Source of the DNA: Cryptosporidium bovis
Taxonomy: Eukaryota; Apicomplexa; Conoidasida; Eucoccidiorida; Cryptosporidiidae
Assembly: GCA_009768925.2 (NCBI GenBank)
Contig: VHIT02000045.1
Location: forward strand, 186,001 to 250,000
Direction of reading: 5' to 3'
DNA length: 64,000 bases
Both the position numbers and the translations under genes were made by a program. Of the stretch, positions 42,701-57,700 are shown one piece after another. Position 1 is the first letter of the stretch. Each line of letters begins with the position of its first letter. The notes under the pieces are model-generated. The model was not told where the DNA came from and made no database searches. It was given only the letters and a program-made list of their open reading frames with translations.

Positions 42701-45700
42701 TATAAAGCGAGTTATTTCCCTTGTTTGAAGGTTTGTATCCTCCACTTTGGAATAATCCTCTGGTTTGAACAAGGTTAATGGCTCTAGGAGAAGCTCCTTT
42801 TGGATATATTTTGTTTATTTTCCAGGCATTACTCTTATCTGAAGTCCTGCCTGAATCCAAAGCGCAAATGGTATTGTACTCGCTATTTTTTTCATCAAAT
42901 ACATTTAAATAAAGGATATTCGTCTTGTCAACTCCCAATGACAGCTTAATTTTATCTCCATATTTAAATTTATGGACATTCAAGTCACCGTTGTTTAGTG
43001 TTGAGACAGAAGATCTAGATCTTTTAGTAGATTTGGACTTCAAACTTGACTTTAACTTCGATCTCGCAACTGAAATAGTACTGTTATTTGTTATTACGCT
43101 GTTCTCGGAAGCTTGTTGTGGATACAGACCACTACAAACTGCTCCTCTTTCATTCTGTAAAGCAATTCTGGACTCAAGAATGTAAATGTATCCTATCTCC
43201 CTATCTTTTTCATCTCCAATAACCAAAACTGATAGGAGATTTTGGAACTGGAATTGCATTCCCCAAGTTCCGTTGTTTACTTTTGTATCAGAAATGACCA
43301 TCTCCATCTCCCAACTTGTGTTAATAAAGTTTCTAGAAGGCTCTCCAGGCTCATCTGTACCCTGATCATATTCCTCATAATCGCAAAGATCTTGTATTAC
43401 CTGTGCTGAGCATGAAATAGATCTAGATCTACAATTTCCAAACAAAGAGCATGTTTCGTAACCATTATAAAGAACCTTATTTGGGAAAACAAAACTTTCC
43501 CCACTTAATAAGAACATGGTGTATTTATTATGTACAAATACTTGCTTATCTCTTGTTTCTTGTACATTTTCATTATTGCCATCGTAATTGCAAGTTGAAA
43601 TAATATTGAAACTATAGTCTGATATAGTTTTAAAAGAGAGCAAAGCCTCACTTTTTTCATTAAGCAAGAATAATCCAAGTCGACTCCATCCTATACCCAA
43701 GGTCAAACTCATCCCTTTGTAAGATAATACACCATCAACATATGGTGAGACATGCTCTTGCATATTGTTCCAATCAAACAATATTATTGAAGTTTCGTTA
43801 AACATCAAGGATAAAATATATCTTTCTCTTATGTTGTTGGAACTTGAAGTCTGATTCGCACTGCTGATAATATTCATATCCTGCTCTTTTCTGATAAAGT
43901 TGTACCCAAACCAGACAGACTTTTGGGACTGAATATAAGAATTTGCCTTGCACGAACCGTTATCTGTTGGAATTTCAAAGCTCAACCATGCAACCCTTCC
44001 ATGTTTAAACTCTGAGTCGTACTCATTCTCCTCCAAGGAGTCGTTTCTTTGATCCAAAATTGCTCTTAACCCTTTACAAGGAACATTTACTTCAAGAATA
44101 CACTCTTCCTTTGGATCTTCTTGCCAAGGAGTTTTGGTGGTTGTAGTTGTGGTTGTTGCTACAGAAACGGAACTAGAATCCCCAACTACTGAAGTCCTTG
44201 CAGTGTTGCTTAATTGCCAAAGAGTGAATGAATTTAGTACTTCACTGCTGCAACAAGGTCTTATTCTATCAAATGAAGAGACAGATTTGGCATTTTTAAG
44301 TTGTAAAAGAAGATCTCTATTCCTGTTTACCATTAATGATATAACATCTGAGGTTGAATTGTAACTCAGCCAGAATGTAAAGTATCCACCAGGATATGTT
44401 GAACAAAGAGGACCACATTGTGGTGAAACAGAGGTTACCTTCTCACCAGTAATTTCATTTCTTATTTCCGTAAAATCACTTGAGATGCTCACAGAGAGTA
44501 CAATCTTGCTTGTAAATGTATCAATAAATTGATACACAAAATTGTAATGTGAACTTATAGACGAGGAAATGTTATTGATAGCAACTGCATTGTTTGCTTG
44601 TTGAGAACCCAAAATTGAATTGCCCAACTCGCCATTTTCTGGAATTCCCGTTGCAATTGATACAAATAAAGTCCATCCCGAAGTGAACAATGTTCCTGTT
44701 GGTTTTAAATTGGCTATTGTACTATTACATGTGGATAATACGTAAAGATCACATTCTTTTTGACCAACAACCAACTCTTTAAATTGATACGGATTGATTT
44801 TGTTACTGTTATTTAAATCTGTATTCTCAAATAAGCCTGAAGTTTTATTGTAAACATATCCTGGAGGTGTATTAAGATAATTTCCATCAGTAGGAGCAGG
44901 GATCAAACCTACAGGGAAGAATGGATTATTACTCTCTTTACTGGAGAAAATAGCTTGTGGTTGATAAACCCCATGATCATTTTTAGGTGGATTGTAGAAT
45001 CCAGTTGAGTCTGAAGTTTCAAATCCTCCGTTAGGGAAGTAATTATTTCCTATTTCTTGGGTAAACTTGGAAATATTTGGAGAGTATCCTCTTGGATAAA
45101 TTGACTTTATTGGTGACAGGAGAAATTCATCATATCTTATTGCACAAATGGTGAAGAACTTGGTCTCTTTTGCATTTTTAGTATTTAAATAAAGTAAACC
45201 ACTTTCATCTATTCCCAAAGACCAGACTAATCTGTCGCCAAAATCAACTATTCTCTCATCTGGATAAACCCCTCCACAGAAGTTGTTTCCTGGTATATTT
45301 TGAAGAACAATTCTGTTATCAAATATATAAATTGTGAGCATCTCCTCCTCCGCTCCATTTGTAGCTGAGAATGATCCAATTAGATCAGGTAGCTCAAACT
45401 TGGAACCCCAAGTTCCGTTATTAAGTTTATTGGATTCAGAAAACTCAGTTTCAACTATCCAGTGTACATTTGTGTTTTTATTTGCACCATTTCTACTACA
45501 AACCTCAGTTATACCCTGAGAAGAGCAGGTGAGAGAAGAAGCATAACAGTCTTCAAAGACTGAACAAACCTGGTATCCCTCAAACAAAATTTGTTGAGGA
45601 TATAAAAATCCAGATTCAAGGGTGAAATTCATTGAATTTCCCATTGATTTCTCATCTACACCTACAAAAGAGTTCATTGTTTTTGATATTGAATTAAATG

Positions 45701-48700
45701 AAAAATCGTTTCTTGGAGGTACTTTAATCAACGAATATAAACTCTCATTCATCAAAAAGAGCCCAAGTCTACTCCACCCTATTGAAATTGATATTTGCTT
45801 TCCATGATATCCTACACTACCATTAATATACGGAGACAAATAAAGTAGCTCATCCTTCCAGTCTATAAGAGAAATATGGGTTTCATTGAAGGAAAGAGAA
45901 ATGATCTTGTTCCCTTGTACGTCTTTAAACTCTAAACCATTCCAAACAAGAGAAACTGAATTCGCTGAACTCTCAGTTGGTAGAACCAAGGTTTTCTCTA
46001 AAGTCGTATTCATATGAATAACTGATCCAAAATTGAATTTGTTATCCGAATTTTTTAAATCTATAGATGCAGAATATCCCCTACAGGGTCTTGGACTATC
46101 ATGTACTAATAAACACTCATCCTGAACAACCTCAAACCAAGGGGGTAAAGTTGTTGTTGTTGTTGTTGAAGATATTTTTACAGGATATCTGACTATATTT
46201 GTTAGCTGCCAAAGGGAATAGCTTGCTTTGTTCACCCCAGCAATATTGTCTTCATAATCCTCCAAACAGCAAGGCAAAACTGCATCAAAATTAGCTCCAA
46301 ATGCATCAAGATGTAAAAGATACTTCTGAGCAGAACTCACTGAAACAAAATAAGTGTTTGATGAGGCATCAAATGATAACCAGAAGGTGAAATAACCATT
46401 TGGGTGAGTTGAGCAGTAAGGACCGCATTGTGGAGCACCAGCTACTGAAGTCTCCCCAGAAGCCTCGTTTCTAAATATAACAGTCTCGTTATTGTAAGAA
46501 AGGGTTAAAACTACGCGATTTGTTTGAGTATTAATGAATTCATATTTATAGTTGAAATCATAGTTTTCTGAAATGTATGGGGGTATTCCATTATTAAGCA
46601 TAATAAACAATGTCCAGTTTTCCTTGAATAACATACCACTAGGACCAAAAACAATTGAGGTTGAGTTACAAATATCAAACATTTGAAGAACACATTCTTC
46701 GGTTCCCTTTAAAATTTCCTTTGGCTGGAATGGATTTATCTCAAGATTTGTATTATTTGGATCCTTTTCAAACAAGCCTGTTGCAGTATTGTAAAAGTAA
46801 CCTGGAGGTGTGTTTATAAGAGAACCATTCAAAGGAGCAGCTTGGATTCCCGGGGGGAAGTTTGGATGGTTCACTCCAAAAGTTTTCTCTGGATTATAAA
46901 ATCCTGAAGTTGAATTAAAGTATGGGAAATAGTAACCTGCTTTTGAATTAGATGTCGTCTTAAATCCACCATCTGGGAAATTATTCTTGATCTCATAGAA
47001 AACTGTATCTAAAGAGGGATTATATCCTCTTGGATACAAATACTTGTACTCTTTGTTCCTAATCCCAGTGCTTACAGTACAAACAGTAAAGTTTCCCAAA
47101 GAACCAAAGTTAATAACATTCAAGTATATTTGATTGGAAGTATCAAATCCAATACTCCACGTCAATGTGTCTCCATAATCTATGTTAGTGTTTGATGGGA
47201 ATGGGCCTCCACAAACCACGTTATTCATTATATCTTGCATTGCAATTCTGTTGTTAAATATGTAAACGTTTATCACATCTTCATTATGCTCCTGATTGTC
47301 TGCGATAGAGTAAACACTTAACAAATTATCCAACTCGAAAATAGGACCCCATGTTGAATTGTAAACAAACGTATTCTGAATCTTGGTTTCAACTAGAAGC
47401 TGAGAACCAGGAATCTTTTTACTGCATATTCCCGTCAAAGCTTGCGATGTGCAAGATGCTTCCTCTGGGCAGTCCTCAAAGAATGAGCACGTTTCGTATC
47501 CTTTTAAAAGTATCTTTTCCGGGAATACAAAGTCTCCTGTGAGAAGGAAGTTTGTTGGGTTGTTATTATTATTAATCTCTTGTGGATAATACGGACTAAT
47601 TTGGTCAAAATCTATCTCTGTTAACGTATTTATATGTATAAGTGCTTGTTTCTTTTCATTTAGTACAAATATTCCGAGTCTGCTCCAACCTATCCCAATA
47701 GTTAAATTCATTCCTTTGTAGGCCAACATTTCATTTGTGTACTTTGAGTTATACTCACCAAACCCAACATGATCCAAAAGAGTTATCTCTGTTTCATTAA
47801 ATAATATTGATAAAATTGGTACAGAATTCTGTAGCATTTTGTACCCAAACCAATATGAGGATGATAAAGTCAATGATGAATATGTAGATGAAGGGGTAAC
47901 TATGCTTGAACCACTTGTTTCTATTTGACTTATTTTTCGGGATTTTCCCATATCTAATGTAGTGTTTAACCAAATAACACCACCCTCAGAGAAACGCTTA
48001 TTAAGTTTGGCAGAAATACCTCTGCAAGGAATATTTGGACTCAAACTACACTCATCTAATACTTGTTCAAACCATGGTGTTGCTGTTGTTGTTGTTGTTG
48101 TGGTAGACAGTATTTTCGGAATTCTGTTTACATTTGTAAGCTGGTAAATACTGTAATTGTTGGTAAATCTCGATTCAGGACGTATTAAATTAAACTTCTT
48201 AAATACTGAACTTATTGAAATTAGCTTTTGCTTATTATAGTCCACTGAAACAGTGTATACACTTATTTCTGGATCATAAGTCAGCCAAAAAGCGAAGAAT
48301 CCCTTTTGGTATGTAGAACAATAGGGACCACATTGTGGAGATCCAGCAATTGAAATGTCTCCAGTTATTTCATTGGTTAAATAAACAGTTTCATTATTGA
48401 AGCTTAAAGACAAAACTGTTTCTTCCTTAATCACTGCTTCCCCTTTGTCATTGTAATACTCTGAAACACTCACAAATTCGTATTTGTAGTTTAACTTGAC
48501 ATTATTTTCAAATTCCATATGTGAAGGAACTCCTGTACCGAGCATTATAAATAGAGTCCAACCTTGCTCAAAGAATAAACTCTTACCATTATTGTTTGTA
48601 ATTCTGACTGAAGTTGAATTACAAACATCGAATATCCCAAGATCACATTCATTTTCTCCATCAATTATATGTTTTGGTCTGAATGGATTAAAATCATTTT

Positions 48701-51700
48701 TCTGTAACATTACATTTTCATTATCACTTCCACTTTCTTCATAGTCCATCAATTTTGGCTCAAACTGCCCAGTAGTTGAATTGAAGAAGTATCCTGGTGG
48801 TGTATTTTCATTTGTTCCATAATAAGGAACTGAAGTTAGCCCCACTGGCAAAAACGGTACGTTTTCACCGTACATCTTTTTTGTTTCGTAACTATCAGTT
48901 TCAGAGTCAAAACTAGGTTTGTAGAAACCCCAACCTGCAGATATAGAACTAGGTTCAAATCCACCTACAGGAATAGAGTCTTTTATCTGAGTAAACGAGG
49001 ATGCAGCTGGGGAATAACCTATCGGGTATACATAACTTAAAGGTCCGAAGTACTCCTTGAATTCAATTGAACAAACAGTGTAATTAAGGTTTTCAAAGTT
49101 TGTATTCAAATAAACCATTCCTTGAGAATCTAATGAAATACTCCAACTCAACTTATCACCATTATTTAGTACATTACCTTGTGGATACGGACCATCACAA
49201 ACCGTATAATCTAAAATACTTTGAAGAGCCATTTTATTACTAAATATATAAATTGCCAATATATCATTTCCCAACTCATTATTTATATAATAAATTGATA
49301 TGAGATTATCTAATTGTAACATATGACCCCATGTACCATTATTCACAGATGTATCCTTAACTTCCGACTCAACAACAATACTCATTCCGTCATGTAAACG
49401 TCTGCATGGATTGCTAAGAGCTTGAGCAAGACAACCAGAAGAACCGGAATCACAGTCGTTGTATAAAGAACAAGTAGTGTGACCTCTGAATAATATATTA
49501 TTTGGGTACAAGAATCCAGTACCTAATAGAAAATGAGAAATATGTTTATTGTTATTTCCGTAAAGAATCATTTTGTCGAATGAATAGTCTTTATTGTTTC
49601 TTATATTAACCAACGAATTAAAGTTTTCATTTAACAAAAATATACCAAATTTGCTTAAACCTATACCAAGAGTTATCTCTAGTCCTTCATATACCAACAT
49701 TTCATCAGTGTAATACGTAAAGTAACGTTTTCCTTGTATTCTATCATATAATGTTATATGCGTTCTGTTAAAGTAAATACTCAATACGTCCTCCATTTCA
49801 TTGATTAAATCATATCCCATCCAATAGGTTTGAGTTGACTTATATTTTTCATCTGTTGGTATTGAAATGCCGTAGTTTTTCAGACTAGTTGAAAACCATA
49901 TCAAATCACCAACCTTAAATTTATTATTCTCCAAGTATGCTTTGTATCCCTTACAAGGTACACCTGGTTCGCTTAAATAACAAATACTGTGAGTAATACT
50001 ATCCCATGGAGGAGATGTTGTTGTTGTTGTTGTTGTCGAAAGTTTGACAGGATGTTGAGCTACATTAATTAGCTGCCAAAGAGTTCTTGTAGTTTCACCT
50101 CTGTCTTGACTAGAACCGGATTTTCCAACAACTTTAGAGAACTCTACATCAAAACCCGAAACATCTACCAAATTTTCTTCGTTTGAGTTAATTGCAACTA
50201 CATATTTTCTGGAGTCCTTGTCGTAAGTTAACCAAAAAGTGAAGAATCCATTTGCATACGTAGAGCAGTAAGGGCCACACTGTGGAGATCCAACTGTTGA
50301 GGTGTCTCCAGATATTTCATTCTTAAATACCACTTTTTCGTTATTTATAGTTAATGACAACACTAACACATCTTCAATCGTACTTTCTTCCCTATGTTCT
50401 TCATTATCAATTAATTCTGTTACTTTTCTTTCTTCTTCTAAAGGATATGGTTGAAGATGCAAATCCTCATTCTCAACATGAATTTCCAAATCCAAAATTC
50501 TATTATTGTTTTCTGACTCGCCACTATTTTGTTTTCTTATTCTTCCCATAAATTCATATCTGTAATTGTAATTTACATCCTCCCCATTTGATAGTGGAAT
50601 ACCTGTACTGATCATCGCAAATAGAGTCCAATTATCTCTGAAAAATTCTTCATTAGAAGACCCAATTGAGATGTTAGTACTATTGCAAACAGAAAGCAAT
50701 TCCAGTTTACATTCATCGGTACCCTTGATAAACTCCCTTGGTTGGAAAGGATTAATTTCATCCTTGAGAATATCAGTCTTTTCGCTAGTGCTATTAACTT
50801 CTCTTTCGAAGAGACTACTTGTTGTGTTGTAAAAATAACCAGGTGGAGTATTGTCATATGTACTACTAATAGGTGCAGGGACAATACCAACAGGGAAGAA
50901 TGGATAAATTAGTGTTGGATTGTAAATAATGTGTGGTTCGTTTATACCAGAATCAATATTAAAGTTTGGATCATAGAAATTGTTAACATTTGAAGTCTGA
51001 TATCCACCCTGAGGGAATGAGTTTGTGGTTTGAATGAATTTCGATTCTAGAGGAGAGAAGCCTCTTGGATAAATAATAGACAAAGACCCTATTGATAAGT
51101 CAAATGGAACAGCACAAACTGTGTAACTCTTATTGTTATTAGATAGGCCATTTGAGGTTTGATGAACATTTAAATACAAAAGATATGAACTATCAATTCC
51201 AATAGACCATGTAATTGTATCACCATAATCTAATTGAATAGAGGATGGGTATAATCCATCACATGTGATCTTATTATGGATATCTTGTATAGCAACCCTA
51301 TTTTTGAACACATATATAATATAAACGTCATCCGTTTTATTATTTATTTTATAAGATGAGATCAAGTCACTGTATTCAAACAAGCCACCCCAAGTACCAT
51401 TGTTAACATTTGTTTCTGATAACTTTGTCTCAATAACCCAACTCATTCCAGGAATTGGTTTATTACATGAGTCAATTAAAGCCTGACTACTGCAAGACAT
51501 TATTTCAGTGCTGCAATCATTATAAAAAGAACATGTTTGATATCCTTGATACAGTATTTCATTTGGATAAATAAAGTGATCCTTGTTCAATTCATATTTA
51601 ACTTGAATTTGTTTTTGACTCTCCCATTGTTTTATTTCATTAAATCTTGTATCGGGCAAATTTTGCATTTGAATGAGACTATTTTGTTCGACATTCATCA

Positions 51701-54700
51701 AAAACAAGCCAAGTCTGCTCCATCCCAATTCTAACTCTAACAACATCCCACTAAAAGCTAAAGATCCATTAGTATATGGAGACGAGTAGTCTTGTTTTGT
51801 TTCCCAATTGTACATAACTATTGATGTTTTATTTATTAGCAAGGAAAATATTTTACTGTACTCGGAATTATCAATATTTGCACCATTATTATCACTATTT
51901 GTTTTCACAAAGTCAAATCCCAACCAATATTTATTTCCTAGATGCTCAATCTTTTTATGGCAATTAAAGTCAATGTTAAGACTTATATGCAACACGTCTC
52001 CGTACTCAAATCCATTTTTACCTAGGGAAGCATTATAACCATTACATTTGGTTGATGTAGATGTATTTTCAAATACACAAACATCATTTACAATCTGATT
52101 CCATGGAGGCAGTGTTGTTGTTGTCGTTGTAATCACATTAGGAATTTTGTTTATATTATAAAGATACCACGTATTGTAAGAAACTTCATTTTTGTATTTT
52201 TCTGTAAGTATTTTATTAAATCTTTGTTTGGCTGCTGGGATGTTTATCAAATACTCTTTATTTGAATTAATTGAAATGACATATTGATCTCTCACCTTTT
52301 CATAAGTCAGCCAAAATGCAAAGAACCCTTTTTGATAAGTTGAACAATAAGGACCACATTGGGGAGAAGCAACTTTATTTTCAATATTAGTTACATGATT
52401 CTTAAATATCACACTTTCGTTGTTGTAACTAAAAGTTAATATTAATGTATTCTCACCACTATCTATGTCAGAACTAATAAAGTTATAAGCATAATTATTA
52501 CCATGTAAATCATCGGATGATGGTCCTGGTATTCCTGTATTTATTATCACAAATAGTGTCCAATCCTCATCAAATAATGTACCTTCTGGCATTATCTTTG
52601 CAGATGTTGAGTTGCAAGTAGTGAATAAATACAAATCACATTCATCGATACCATCTACAATATATAAAGGTCTAAATGGATTCAAACCATTATCATCACC
52701 GCCGGATTCTGGCTCAAATTGGCTTGTTGTTGTGTTATATATGTATCCAATCGGTGTATTATGATAATTACCACTAGTAGGAGCTGGCTTAATTCCTGGT
52801 GGATAGTGTGGATAATTCAATCCGTAGTTATGTAAAGGTTTAAACTCATTTAATGTTTTATCAAAATATGGGTAGTAATAACTAGTTGTGCTTTTGCTAT
52901 TTGAGCTAGTTCTGTAACCACCATTTGGAAAACCTAATATATATTGTGTAAATTTAGTATCTGAAGGGTGATACCCTCTTGGATATACAAAGTTAATAGA
53001 TTCGATTGAATATGATGAAAGTGAATTATAGTAATTTGTATTGTTGTTAATGTAATCAATTATGTTCTTTATTCCACCTCTCATCACATTTAATTGGCAT
53101 ATTGTATAATAGAAATTATCATTACTATTCAATACGCTCAAGTAAATTGAGTAGTAAGAGTCAAATCCTATTTCCCAATTTAATTTTGAACCAAAACCAA
53201 TGATATTGTTGTCAGGGTATGGGCCTGAACAACTTATATAATTATTCAAATCTAATATTGCCATTCTATTTGGATATATATAAATTATATAACTGTCATT
53301 ATCATACATACCAGAGTTTATTACAAAAGACCACATTAAATCACTTTGATCGAACAAACCACCCCATGTACCATTATTCAAATTCGTCTCTTTTAATTCT
53401 GTCTCAAATTGTATATGCAAACCTGGAGAAATATTCTGACAGACTCCTGTTAAAACCTGTGAACTACAACTTAATTTTTCTGATAAACAATTACCGTACA
53501 ATGAGCATTTGTTATATCCCTTATATAGTATCTCCTTTGGGTATATAAAACCCTGTTCAACTATAAAATTACTTATCACCTCATTTTCGTAATATTGTTT
53601 TATTTTATTGAAAGTGTATTTGTATTGTGGTTGTATTTGTATTAAACTATTTAATTCACTATTCAATAAGAATACACCCAACCTACTTATTCCTATACCT
53701 AATGTAATATTTTTCCCACTATAGGCCAACTCCTCATTTGTATATTGAGAATAATACTCCTGTTCTCCCAACCAATCTTTAATCGTTATATATGTTTCAT
53801 TCAATATTAAGCTTAACACAATGTTATTGCCTTCATAAAATTTGTAACCCATCCAATATTCTGAGTCATCTGTTATTGGATTATTATTCTCTGTGAAATA
53901 CAACATCCTATTATTACCGATTTTTCTAGATTCCTTAATTAATGTGTTAATCCACATAATATTTCCTTCTGTTATTCCGCTATTTATATTTATAGTTGAA
54001 TTGTATCCTCTACATGGTTCGTCTACATTATCTATTACGCATTCATCAACTGTAATATCATACCAGGGGATTGTTGTTGTGGTAGTTGTGGTTGTAGTAG
54101 TTGTTGTTGTTGTGGTAGTTGTGGTTGTAGTAGTAGTAGTGGTAGTTGTTGTGGTAGTTGTGGTTGTAGTAGTAGTTGTTGTTGTGGTAGTTGTGGTTGT
54201 AGTAGTAGTTGTTGTTGTGGTAGTTGTGGTTGTAGTAGTTGTTGTTGTTGTGGTAGTAGTAGTAGTGGTTGTTGTTGTTGTGGTAGTAGTAGTAGTGGTT
54301 GTGGTAGTAGTTGTAGTAGTAGTTGTTGTTGTGGTAGTGGTTGTTGTGGTAGTAGTAGTGGTAGTTGTTGTAGTGGTTGTTGTGGTAGTGGTAGTTGTTG
54401 TGGTAGTAGTAGTGGTTGTTGTTGTGGTAGTAGTAGTAGTAGTAGTAGTAGTTGTTGTTGTTGTGGTAGTAGTAGTAGTGGTTGTCGTTGTTGTGGTAGT
54501 AGTAGTAGTGGTTGTGGTAGTAGTTGTAGTAGTAGTTGTTGTTGTGGTAGTGGTTGTTGTGGTAGTTGTTGTTGTGGTAGTGGTTGTTGTGGTAGTAGTA
54601 GTAGTGGTAGTTGTTGTTGTGGTAGTAGTAGTAGTGGTAGTTGTTGTTGTGGTAGTAGTAGTAGTGGTTGTTGTTGTGGTAGTAGTAGTGGTTGTTGTGG

Positions 54701-57700
54701 TAGTTGTAGTAGTTGTTGTTGTTGTGGTAGTGGTTGTTGTGGTAGTAGTAGTGGTAGTTGTTGTAGTGGTTGTTGTGGTAGTGGTAGTTGTTGTTGTGGT
54801 AGTGGTAGTTGTTGTTGTGGTAGTAGTAGTGGTTGTTGTTGTGGTAGTAGTAGTTGTTGTGGTAGTGGTTGTTGTCGTTGTGGTAGTAGTAGTAGTTGTT
54901 GTGGTAGTGGTTGTTGTCGTTGTGGTAGTAGTAGTGGTAGTTGTTGTTGTTGTGGTAGTAGTAGTAGTAGTAGTAGTTGTTGTTGTTGTGGTAGTAGTAG
55001 TAGTGGTTGTTGTTGTTGTGGTAGTAGTAGTAGTGGTTGTTGTTGTGGTAGTAGTAGTGGTTGTTGTGGTAGTAGTAGTTGTAGCTGTTTCGTCTGGTAT
55101 ATACTTTATATTTGTTAACTGCCATACATTATATGTGTTAGATAAATCAAATGATGAATCATCAGGAACTTTTGGTACTATTTTATTAAACAATTGATCA
55201 CCGTCTAAATCTAATTCCACTAGTTTTCGTGTATTACTGTCAATAGAAACGACATATTTGTTGGTATCTGTATTATAAGTTAACCAAAATGCAAAGAAAC
55301 CATTTGGATATGTTGAGCAATAAGGACCACACTGAGGAGATCCAACCACGACTTCTTTTCCATTAATCTCATTTCTGAATGTTACTGTTTCATTATTATA
55401 TGACAATGAAAATACAACTTTCTCTTTCTCACCTTTTGGTTCATTTATAAATTCATATTTATAGTTATAATCAATATTAATATTATTAATGTTATAATTT
55501 GGTACTCCTGAACTCAATATTACAAACAATGTCCAATCCTTTTTAAAGTATGAATATTCTGGCATTATTCTTGCAGATGTTGAATTGCATGTAGAGAATA
55601 AATACAGATCACACATTCCTGTACCTTCTACTATGAAATCAGGTCTATATGGATTTAGCTCTTCATTCATATCTCCTGTTTCAATCTTTTCAAATTGTCC
55701 AGTAGTAGTATTGTAAATATAACCTTCAGGAGTGTTTGAATTATTGCCATCAATTGGAGCAGGCTTGATTCCGGGAGGATAATAAGGATATGACTCTCCA
55801 TACTTATCCTCAGGATTGTATAAACCTGAATCACCATTCAAAATCTCAGGATAATAGAAACCATTATTGTTGTTAGATGTGGATTCATAACCACCATCTG
55901 GGAATACAGATAACTTTTGAGTGAATATTGAATAATTGGGTTTATAACCTAAAGGAGATATATTTTTAATATTACCGAACTGATAGTAATTTGAAATAAA
56001 ACAAATTGTATATATTTTGTCATTTTCATCTATTGTATTCAAATATAAACTATAACTGCTATCTACTCCCAAAGACCATTTAATATTATCATCGACATCT
56101 ACCACTGAATTATATGGATATGGTCCAGAACACACTTTATTATTAATATTATCTTGTAAAGCCATTCTATTTTTAAAGAAATATATTGTAATAACATCTT
56201 CCAAACCGTTGTTTAAATTGTATATGTTAATTAATTCATCCAACATATAGTAGTCACCCCATGTACCATTGTTTACATTTGTCTGTGATAATACCATATC
56301 CACTGTCCACGTTATACCTGGCAATTTTCTTAAACATATCTGCTCTAATACTTGTGACGTACATTCAACTGATTTTAAATTACAATCTTCATTAAATGTA
56401 CATGTATCATAGCCTAAATACAATATACCATTTGGATATATAAAGTTATTCAATAATAAGTAATTTGTATATGCTGCTAATGATGATCTTGCCACTATTC
56501 TGTTAAATGAATAATCTGAATGCGTTTGTATTTCCATCAAACTACTTGAGTTTTCATTCATTACAAACAAGCCTAATCTACTCCAACCTATACTTATTCT
56601 AAAATTCATTCCATCATACGCTAAACTCTCATTTGTATAATAAGAGTAATATTCCTGTCCCTTTGTTAGGTCATATAATGCTATATATGTTTCATTCAAC
56701 ATTAATGTCATTATTATTGTATTTTCTAACATTATATCATATCCCACTAAATTATTACTATCTAATAACATTCTATCTTTTAATTGGTTACCTATTGTAC
56801 CATTTATCCATATAATATTACCACGCTCAAATGTGGTCTCCTTCAATTCTCCATCTATTCCTCTACATGGTTTATTCACTTCCAACAGACATTTATCAAA
56901 TTCTATCTCATACCATGGTGCTTCAGTTGTAGTAGTAGTGGTTGTTGTTGTGGTAGTAGTAGTTGTTGTGGTAGTGGTTGTTGTCGTTGTGGTAGTAGTA
57001 GTTGTTGTTGTGGTAGTGGTTGTTGTCGTTGTGGTAGTAGTAGTGGTAGTTGTTGTTGTTGTTGTTGTGGTAGTTGTTGTTGTGGTAGTAGTTGTTGTTG
57101 TTGTCGTGGTAGTAGTTGTAGCAACAATGTTTGAAATAAAAACTATATCAGATAATTGCCATATATTATATGTATTAGATAAATCCAATGATAAATCATC
57201 AGGAACTTTTGGTACTATTTTATTAAACAATTGATCACCGTCTAAATCTAATTCCACTAGTTTTCGTGTATTACTGTCAATAGAAACGACATATTTGTTG
57301 GTATCTGTATTATAAGTTAACCAAAATGCAAAGAAACCATTTGGATATGTTGAGCAATAAGGACCACACTGAGGAGAACCAACCACGACTTCTTTTCCAT
57401 TAATCTCATTTCTGAATGTTACTGTTTCATTATTATATGACAATGAAAATACAACTTTCTCTTTCTCACCTTTTGGTTCATTTATAAATTCATATTTATA
57501 GTTATAATCAATATTAATATTATTAATGTTATAATTTGGTACTCCTGAACTCAATATTACAAACAATGTCCAATCCTTTCTAAAGTATGTATCTTCTGGC
57601 ATTATTCTTGCAGATGTTGAATTGCATGTAGAGAATAAATACAGATCACACATTTCTATACCTTCTACTATGAAATCAGGTCTATATGGATTTAGCTCTT

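Noticed and set aside
54058-55125. 355-codon Tyr/His/Asn-rich frame on the minus strand
   Set aside because: Another frame of the same Thr-codon repeat, with no independent coding character.
53893-55197. 434-codon poly-valine frame on the + strand
   Set aside because: It is the reverse-complement shadow of the 337-Thr tract; GTN in this frame follows from ACN on the other strand.
56784-57234. Ser/Cys/Gly-rich and poly-Val frames over the 65-Thr tract
   Set aside because: Frame shadows of the giant gene's triplet repeat.
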